Shown here in pieces: positions 58,683-64,000 of a stretch of DNA of 64,000 nucleotides. Numbering within the stretch: position 1 is the first letter of the stretch; the number at the start of each line of letters is the position of its first letter. The notes under the pieces are model-generated. The model did no database searches, was not told where the DNA came from, and worked only from the letters and a program-made list of their open reading frames with translations. Position numbers and translations under genes: made by a program. The stretch is from Ignavibacteria bacterium (GTDB taxonomy: Bacteria > Bacteroidota > Ignavibacteria > SZUA-365). Where the stretch lies: NCBI GenBank assembly GCA_016720835.1, contig JADKJW010000002.1, positions 434,001 through 498,000 of the forward strand, written 5' to 3'.

Positions 58683-59684
58683 CTAATACTTCCGCTCCCT
58701 CTCCCGCAGGCGCTTGGCCTTGACGCGCATGTCGACGTCCTGATCGTGTTCGTCGACGATTTCGCCGACGAGCTGTTCGAGGATGTCCTCAAGCGAAATG
58801 ATGCCGGCGGTGCCGCCGAATTCGTCGATGACGATGGCCAGGTGCGCGCGATTTTTCTGGAAGGTGCGGAGCAGCGCGTCGGCGCGCGCGGTGTCGGGCA
58901 CCAAGAGCGGCTCGTCCGCGAAATCGCTGAGCAGCCGCTCACCCTGGCCTTTCGAGAGGCCCGCGAGGAGGTCGCGGATATGGGCCACACCGACGACGGC
59001 GTCGAGGTCGTCCTCGAAGAGCGGGATGCGGCTGACCGAGGTCTTGTGCAGGCTTTCCGCGCTTTCGGCGAGCGTCTGTCCCGCCGGCAGGGCGTACACC
59101 ACCGTGCGGGGCGTCATGATATCGCGCGCGAGGATATCGTTGAGTTCGAAGACGCGCCGTATGAGCTGGTTCTCGGAATCGAGGATGACCCCGTGCGTGT
59201 GCCCGAGGTGGGCGAGCAGCGTGATCTCCTCTTCGGAGGTCCGGTCGAAGGCCGCCTCCGTTCCGCCGAACGGTTTGATGATCACGCGCACCATCAGAAT
59301 AAATGGTTTAAACGCGACACGCAACACGGAGACGAAACCGGCCGTACGACGCGCATAGGCATCCGCGTAGCGCTCGCCGAGGGTCTTTGGCACCACCTCG
59401 CCGAACAGGATGATGGTGATGGTGAGCACGGAGGTGAACATCCCGAGCCAGAAGTTGTCGAACAGTTCGCCCGCGATGTTGCCTGCCATCACCGAGCCGG
59501 CAATATTGGCCACGTTGTTGAGAATGACGAGCGCGATGATCGAATCCTGGATGTGTTCCTTGTTCTTCCGGAGGCGGAGGGCGCCGGGGAGTTTTTTCTC
59601 CACCATGCGCTCGATGCGGATATGCGTCACCGAAAACAGCGAGGCCTCCGTGCTCGAGGCCAGGAAGGACAGCACGAGAATCAA
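58683..59684 (-). CDS. CorC/HlyC-family protein (CNNM + CBS pair), copy 2
   Basis: About 333 residues: CNNM transmembrane domain (LILVLSFLASSTEASLFSV, IIALVILNNVANIAGSVMAG, TITIILFGEVVPKTLGERYAD), then CBS domains (ARDIMTPRTVVYALPAG ... SRIPLFEDDLDAVVGVAHIRDL and LAIVIDEFGGTAGIISLEDILEQLVGEI), ending soon after; the C-terminal CorC/HlyC transporter-associated domain of copy 1 is missing. The start is uncertain: a TTG at 59684 gives a normal short N-terminus, whereas an ATG in another frame (ATGGCACTGCTCG) hints at a possible frame error near 59690. The gene is divergent from porX. Confidence 0.78.
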   Translation of the reverse strand: MILVLSFLASSTEASLFSVTHIRIERMVEKKLPGALRLRKNKEHIQDSIIALVILNNVANIAGSVMAGNIAGELFDNFWLGMFTSVLTITIILFGEVVPKTLGERYADAYARRTAGFVSVLRVAFKPFILMVRVIIKPFGGTEAAFDRTSEEEITLLAHLGHTHGVILDSENQLIRRVFELNDILARDIMTPRTVVYALPAGQTLAESAESLHKTSVSRIPLFEDDLDAVVGVAHIRDLLAGLSKGQGERLLSDFADEPLLVPDTARADALLRTFQKNRAHLAIVIDEFGGTAGIISLEDILEQLVGEIVDEHDQDVDMRVKAKRLRERERKY

Positions 59685-59860
59685 CGCGCAGGGAAAGAAC
59701 GAGCAGTGCCATAGATGCGTGAAAGGTACGTGTTCGCCCGGAGAAAACGCAACCGCCCCGGAGTGTTCCCCATTGACGACAGGGCGAATGCCCCCGCGGA
59801 CCCGCCGCCGCAAGGGACGATCCCTGTTTCCTTTCCGCCCTGTCCGCTCCGGCAACTGCC

Positions 59861-59891
59861 TTGTTTCCCCGTCCCGTGTTTTGTAGTTTTT
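59861..59891 (+). promoter_or_regulatory. porX promoter (TTG-N20-TAGTTTTT)
   Basis: TTG (59861-59863), 20 bases, TAGTTTTT (59884-59891), 7 of 8 to TAnnTTTG, 67 bases upstream of the porX ATG. Same spacing as at the tRNA and rpsT loci. Confidence 0.65.
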
Positions 59892-59958
59892 TTGATTGAT
59901 TTCCATGGAGATCGAGACCAGGCACGTCCCCCCATCACTTTCGGGATACACGCACCCC

Positions 59959-61524
59959 ATGACCGACACCAAGGGCAACATTCTCTGGGTAGACGACGAA
60001 GTGGATCTGTTCCGGCCGCATATTCTCTTCCTCGAACAAAAGGGATACACCGTCAATACCGTCACCAATGGCGAGGACGCGGTGAGCTTCACACAGGCCA
60101 ATGTGGTGGACCTCGTCCTGCTCGACGAATCCATGCCCGGCATGGGCGGACTCGCGACCCTGCAGCAGCTGAAAGACTATCAGCCCATGCTCCCGGTGGT
60201 CATGGTCACGAAGAACGAGGAAGAAGCGCTGATGGAAGAAGCCATCGGCGAGAAGATTTCGGATTATCTCACAAAACCGGTGAATCCGAGCCAGGTGCTC
60301 ATCGCCGTGAAGAAGCTGCTCGAAGGAAGAAAAATTCTCGGTTCGAAAACCTCGCAGGATTACATCCAGCAGTTCAACACCATTTCGCGGCAACTCCTGA
60401 GCCCGCTCGACCTTGACGAATGGAAAGCGCTGTACCGCAGCATGGTGGAGAACGAGATCGAACTCGACCAGCACCCCGAACTCGGTCTGCAGCAGACGGC
60501 CACGGACCAGCGCCGCGAGTGCAACCAGGAATTCTGCAAGTTCGTCGAGAAGAACTACCGCAGCTGGCTCGACGATCCGGAGGTGGTGCTCTCGCCGCAC
60601 ATCGTGGACAAGTACGTGTTCCCGCATCTGAACACGCCGGGACCCGTGTTCTTCTTCGTGATCGACTGCATGCGCTACGACCAGTGGCTCGTGATGGAGC
60701 AGCATCTGCAGGAGCTGTTCACGATCAAGAAGGACTTCTACATGGGGATCATCCCCTCGGCGACGCCCTACGCGCGCAACGCGATCTTCAGCGGGTACTA
60801 CCCGAGCGACATCGAGCGGGTGCTGCCCGGGCTCTGGTCCACCGGCGAGGACGACGACTATTCGATGAACAAGCACGAGAAGGAACTGCTCGAGAAACTC
60901 CTCGAGCGCCGCAGGATCAAACTGCGCACCGATCTCAAGTACTTCAAGATCATCGATCCGGAATTCGGCAGGCAGATGGTCGGCAACATCGCCTCCTTCG
61001 CGAAGAGCCACCTTACCGCCATCGTGGTGAACTTCGTGGACATGCTGGCGCACAGCCGCTCCGACACGCCCATCCTCAAGGAGATCGCGCCCGACGAGGC
61101 GGCCTACCGCTCGCTGACGAACTCGTGGTTCACGCACTCGTCGCTGTTCAGCATGTTCAAGCAGATCGCGAAGTTCCCCGACGCGAAGATCATCGTCACC
61201 ACCGACCACGGCAGCGTGCGCTGCCTGCGCGGCGCAAAGGTGCTCGGCGACCGCGCGACGTCCACGAACCTGCGCTACAAGTTCGGCCGCAACGTGAAGG
61301 CCGAGGGCAAGCCCTCGATGAACATCCCGAACCCGATCGACTACAAGCTCCCGCGGCGCGGTGTGACCGTCAACTACATCATCGCGAAGGAAGACTACTA
61401 CTTCGTCTATCCCACCGACTACAACAAGTACCTGTCGTATTACCGCGACAGCTTCCAGCACGGCGGCATTTCCCTGGAAGAACTCATTCTGCCCATCGTG
61501 ACCATGGAGCCCCGCGGGGGGTAG
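59959..61524 (+). CDS. porX: PorX, two-component response regulator with PglZ domain (T9SS regulator)
   Basis: A 521-residue protein. The receiver domain (1-120) has the acidic pair WVDDE, the phosphoacceptor Asp 56 (VLLDESMPG), Thr in VMVTKNEE and Lys in YLTKPVNP. A helical linker (VENEIELDQHPELGLQQTA) is followed by the PglZ/alkaline-phosphatase-like domain (about 200-510) with metal-site segments VIDCMRYDQW, SATPYARNAIFSGYYP, VVNFVDMLAHSRS and VTTDHGSV. PorX controls T9SS genes with PorY and a sigma factor in Porphyromonas and Flavobacterium. PorY is not in this window. It gives a regulatory link to the four T9SS cargo genes here. Confidence 0.94.
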   Translation: MTDTKGNILWVDDEVDLFRPHILFLEQKGYTVNTVTNGEDAVSFTQANVVDLVLLDESMPGMGGLATLQQLKDYQPMLPVVMVTKNEEEALMEEAIGEKISDYLTKPVNPSQVLIAVKKLLEGRKILGSKTSQDYIQQFNTISRQLLSPLDLDEWKALYRSMVENEIELDQHPELGLQQTATDQRRECNQEFCKFVEKNYRSWLDDPEVVLSPHIVDKYVFPHLNTPGPVFFFVIDCMRYDQWLVMEQHLQELFTIKKDFYMGIIPSATPYARNAIFSGYYPSDIERVLPGLWSTGEDDDYSMNKHEKELLEKLLERRRIKLRTDLKYFKIIDPEFGRQMVGNIASFAKSHLTAIVVNFVDMLAHSRSDTPILKEIAPDEAAYRSLTNSWFTHSSLFSMFKQIAKFPDAKIIVTTDHGSVRCLRGAKVLGDRATSTNLRYKFGRNVKAEGKPSMNIPNPIDYKLPRRGVTVNYIIAKEDYYFVYPTDYNKYLSYYRDSFQHGGISLEELILPIVTMEPRGG

Positions 61525-61530
61525 ACCGCG

Positions 61531-62004
61531 ATGCGAAGGGTCGTCACGCATAACGAAGCCGAGACGCGGGCTCTCGCGCGGAGCATCGCCGCGACGCTGC
61601 GTCCGGGGAGCATTGTCGCCCTGAGCGGCGAACTCGGCACGGGCAAGACCGCCCTCGTACGCGGAATCTGCGAACATTTCGGTTGCCTCGGCCAGGTGTC
61701 CAGCCCCACCTTCACCATCGTCAACGAGTACAGCGGCACGGCGGACATCGCGCACTGCGATCTGTACCGCATCGAGAAGCCCGGCGACCTGTGGGAGACC
61801 GGCCTCCTCGACATCATGTCCGGCGAGCGCATCGTGATCATTGAATGGGCCGAGCGCGCGGCAGCCGCGCTTCCCTTCCCGCGACTCGAAATCCTCTGCG
61901 ACTACGGCGACGGGGAAACCGATCGCGTGTACGCGATTCACGAGGCCGATGCGGAGCACGCATCACTGCTCGCCGCGCAGGGCCGCATGGAGGCTTCCCG
62001 ATGA
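61531..62004 (+). CDS. tsaE: tRNA t6A biosynthesis ATPase TsaE
   Basis: A 157-residue P-loop protein: GELGTGKTAL (residues 33-42), the conserved VSSPTFTIVNEYSG and HCDLYRIEKPGDLWETGL, and IIEWAERA. It assists TsaB/TsaD in threonylcarbamoyl-adenosine (t6A37) synthesis on tRNA. It starts 6 bases after porX and its stop overlaps the tsaB start (ATGA). Confidence 0.94.
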   Translation: MRRVVTHNEAETRALARSIAATLRPGSIVALSGELGTGKTALVRGICEHFGCLGQVSSPTFTIVNEYSGTADIAHCDLYRIEKPGDLWETGLLDIMSGERIVIIEWAERAAAALPFPRLEILCDYGDGETDRVYAIHEADAEHASLLAAQGRMEASR

Positions 62005-62685
62005 TCCTCGGCATCGAAACCGCAACCCCGCATCTGAGCATCGCGCTCGCGTCGGAGGGGACCATCGCGGCCTCGTTCACGGTGAACCGGAAGAACAGCC
62101 ACGACGAACTGCTCGTCCCGCTCATGGAGACACTGCAGCATGCCGCGGGAAATCCGGTGTTGACCGCCGTCGCCGTCTCCGCCGGTCCGGGCTCGTTCAC
62201 GGGACTGCGCATCGGCATGGCGGCGGCAAAGGGCATGGCGCTCGCGCTCGACGTCCCCATCGTGCTCGTGCCGACTTTCGAGGCGATGGCCTGGCGTATC
62301 GCGCGGCAGGGTCTGCTCCCCGACGGCGCGCGGGTCCTGACGCTCTTCGACGCACGGGCCGACGATATCTACGCCTCCGAATACGAGATCATCGCGTCCG
62401 GCTACCGCGAGCTGCGGCCGGCGCGCGCCTGTACCGCGGACGAACTCGCGGCGGTCGTGGAGCACGGAACCTGGCTCGCCGGGGACGGCGCTCCGAAATT
62501 ACTCCGTACGGCGCCCATGCGTCTGCCGCCTCATGCCGTCGTTCGAGTCCGTCGCCCATGCCGATGCGGTCGCCCTGCTGGGTGCGGAAATGCTCGCGAG
62601 AGGAGAAATTGCCGATCCGGCCTCCTGCGAGCCGGTGTACCTGCGGGATTTCCGGACGACGGTCCCGAAGCCGCTCGCAGGGTGA
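62001..62685 (+). CDS. tsaB: tRNA t6A biosynthesis protein TsaB (one frame change)
   Basis: About 227 residues if restored. The N-terminal ASKHA part reads MILGIETATPHLSIAL, NSHDELLVPLMETL and the very characteristic VSAGPGSFTGLRIGMAAAKGMAL. After RTAPMRLPP (about 62527) the frame changes and the gene continues as MPSFESVAHADAVALLG ... ASCEPVYLRDFR to TGA 62685, the family's EPxYLR(D/E) end. The span of 685 bases is one more than a multiple of three. Since TsaB is normally essential, this is most likely an assembly error, not a true lesion. Confidence 0.88.
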
Positions 62686-62702
62686 TTCTTTCGGAATTAT
62701 GC

Positions 62703-62710
62703 TATATTTG
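62703..62710 (+). promoter_or_regulatory. Possible accD -7 element
   Basis: TATATTTG, an exact TAnnTTTG match, 29 bases upstream of the accD ATG and just after the tsaB stop. No TTG is found 20 bases upstream, so confidence is moderate. Confidence 0.5.
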
Positions 62711-62739
62711 GGATTCCATTCACCGACGAGATCGACACG

Positions 62740-63582
62740 ATGGCCTGGTTCAAGCGCAGCAACAGTTCCATAACGCCCTCCGCCTCCAAGCGGGAGGTAC
62801 CGGACGGCTCGTGGGTGAAGTGCGAAAGCTGCGGCGAGATGATGCATCTCAAGCAGCTGCAGGCCGCCTGCTACACCTGCATTCACTGCGACGCCTCCTT
62901 CCGCATCAACAGCCGAGAGTATTTCAGTTTCCTGCTCGATCAGGGATCATTTTCGGAACACGACCGGAAGATGCGGTCCACCGACCCCCTGAAATTCACC
63001 GACACCAAGCGCTACGCCGACCGCATCAAGGCGACGATCGACAAAACCGAGATGTACGACGCCGTGCGCACGGGCATGGGCAAGATCGACGGACGGCAGG
63101 TTTCCGTGGCCATGATGGACTTCGGCTTCATCGGCGGGAGCATGGGCTCGGTGGTCGGCGAGAAGATTTCGCGCGCCATCGACCGCGCGATCAAGAACCG
63201 CTGCGCCCTGATCATCATTTCGATGAGCGGCGGCGCGCGCATGATGGAAGGCGCGTTCTCGCTCATGCAGATGGCGAAGACCAGCGCGCGCCTCTCGCAG
63301 TTGCACGCGGCGGGACTGCCGTATATTTCGCTGATGCTGGATCCGACCACGGGAGGCGTCACCGCGAGCTTCGCGATGCTGGGCGATTTCAACATCGCCG
63401 AACCGAAGGCCCTCATCGGTTTTGCCGGTCCGCGCGTGATCAAGCAGACCATCGGCCGTGATCTGCCCGAGGGCTTCCAGCGCGCCGAATTCCTGCTGGA
63501 GAAGGGCTTCCTCGATCTCATTGTTCCGCGCAAGGAGATGCACAAGACCATCTCGAAAATTCTCCGGATGCTGGACGAGTAA
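62740..63582 (+). CDS. accD: Acetyl-CoA carboxylase carboxyltransferase subunit beta
   Basis: A 280-residue subunit that transfers CO2 from biotin to acetyl-CoA, the first step of fatty-acid synthesis. An N-terminal zinc ribbon has WVKCESCG (C28, C31) and TCIHCD (C47, C50); the crotonase-fold core has MDFGFIGGSMGSVVGEKI, ISMSGGARMMEGAFSLMQM, LDPTTGGVTASFAMLGD and IGFAGPRVIKQTI. Length is normal. The alpha subunit gene accA is not in the window. Confidence 0.95.
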   Translation: MAWFKRSNSSITPSASKREVPDGSWVKCESCGEMMHLKQLQAACYTCIHCDASFRINSREYFSFLLDQGSFSEHDRKMRSTDPLKFTDTKRYADRIKATIDKTEMYDAVRTGMGKIDGRQVSVAMMDFGFIGGSMGSVVGEKISRAIDRAIKNRCALIIISMSGGARMMEGAFSLMQMAKTSARLSQLHAAGLPYISLMLDPTTGGVTASFAMLGDFNIAEPKALIGFAGPRVIKQTIGRDLPEGFQRAEFLLEKGFLDLIVPRKEMHKTISKILRMLDE

Positions 63583-63684
63583 CGCGCATCCATCCGACCG
63601 CACCCCCCGCGCCCCTCGCGCCTCCCACAGTTTGCACAGAAGCGCCATTCACCGCATCCACAGAACGCCATCGGGCATCCTTCG

Positions 63685-64000
63685 ATGAACACCGTCCACG
63701 ATATCCGGGAAATGCAGCGTCTCGCCGACGCGCATCGCGCGGCCGGCCGGCGCATCGGCTTCGTCCCGACGATGGGCTTTCTTCACGATGGCCATCTGAG
63801 CCTGATCACCGCCGCAAAGGCGCAGTGTGACGTCGTCGTGGTTTCGATTTTCGTCAATCCCACGCAATTCGGCGCCGGGGAGGATCTCGACCGGTATCCG
63901 CGCGACCTTGCCCGCGACGCGGCGCTTGCGGAACGCGCGGGTTGCGATACGTTGTTTGTACCGGAGGAGGGCGCGATGTATCCCCCCGGGTACGGCACCG
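63685..64000 (+). CDS. panC: Pantoate--beta-alanine ligase (3' end cut by window edge)
   Basis: From ATG 63685 the first 105 residues are visible: FVPTMGFLHDGHLSLI (with the HDGH ATP-binding HxGH motif), SIFVNPTQFGAGEDLDRYPR and FVPEEGAMYPPGYGT, all diagnostic of PanC. It makes pantothenate from pantoate and beta-alanine for CoA synthesis. It follows accD by 102 bases. A start at the downstream in-frame ATG is unlikely because it would remove the first strand. Confidence 0.93.
   Translation, partial: MNTVHDIREMQRLADAHRAAGRRIGFVPTMGFLHDGHLSLITAAKAQCDVVVVSIFVNPTQFGAGEDLDRYPRDLARDAALAERAGCDTLFVPEEGAMYPPGYGT

Overview
The window is about 62-65% G+C and reads as a draft or metagenome-derived contig from the Bacteroidota/FCB group, possibly a high-GC Ignavibacteria-, Kapabacteria- or Rhodothermia-like lineage; I cannot place it further. 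Four lines of evidence point there. Four large secreted proteins end in a YPNP-type C-terminal sorting domain of the type IX secretion system (T9SS). A PorX response regulator is present. prfB carries the classical +1 frameshift site. Several promoters follow the Bacteroidota pattern TTG-N20-TAnnTTTG rather than a strict E. coli pattern.

Layout. 1-6651 (minus): surface-polysaccharide genes, transcribed from a Wza-like export protein through a Wzz-like chain-length protein, a Wzy/ligase-like membrane protein and a flippase to a GT2 glycosyltransferase cut by the window edge; tRNA-Cys and tRNA-Leu lie just upstream. 7144-13698 (minus): T9SS cargo cassette 1, an Asp-box beta-propeller protein followed by a beta-helix/helical-repeat protein, flanked by two related 62-bp elements. 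14126-22438 (minus): a GT-C glycosyltransferase, a UDP-glucuronate decarboxylase, two tandem DUF2723 membrane proteins and a small DUF3098-like protein. 22503-28740 (minus): LolD/LolC/LolE-type lipoprotein export genes, prfB, phoH, then a LysM protein and a small lipoprotein (to 29060). 29246-32542 (minus): dus, a GT4 glycosyltransferase and wecB. 32667-36790 (minus): two PrsW-like proteases, a CorC-like protein, rpsT and ybjQ. 36987-42979 (minus): T9SS cargo cassette 2, an FG-GAP beta-propeller followed by a beta-helix/helical-repeat protein. 43209-48074 (plus): rlmN, an MlaE-type permease and clpC. 48126-52494 (minus): apaG, lptB, tatD, a MEMO-family protein and an OppF-type ATPase. 52729-58536 (plus): an RsbU/RsbV/RsbW-like partner-switching module, adk and two paralogous outer-membrane-barrel-like proteins. 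58683-59684 (minus): a second CorC-like protein. 59959-64000 (plus): porX, tsaE, tsaB, accD and panC (cut by the edge).

The genes concern mainly the cell envelope: capsule or exopolysaccharide assembly, LPS and lipoprotein transport, T9SS cargo and its regulator PorX, and general-stress-type signalling. The most distinctive point is that two unlinked loci share one plan: a propeller-type T9SS cargo directly upstream of a beta-helix plus helical-repeat T9SS cargo.

Sequence quality limits the reading. Several genes are interrupted by single frame changes, including tsaB, which is normally essential. One gene contains about 230 bases of G-homopolymer-rich sequence that looks like bad read data, and another has an in-frame TGA. 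I interpret most of these as assembly errors rather than true pseudogenes.
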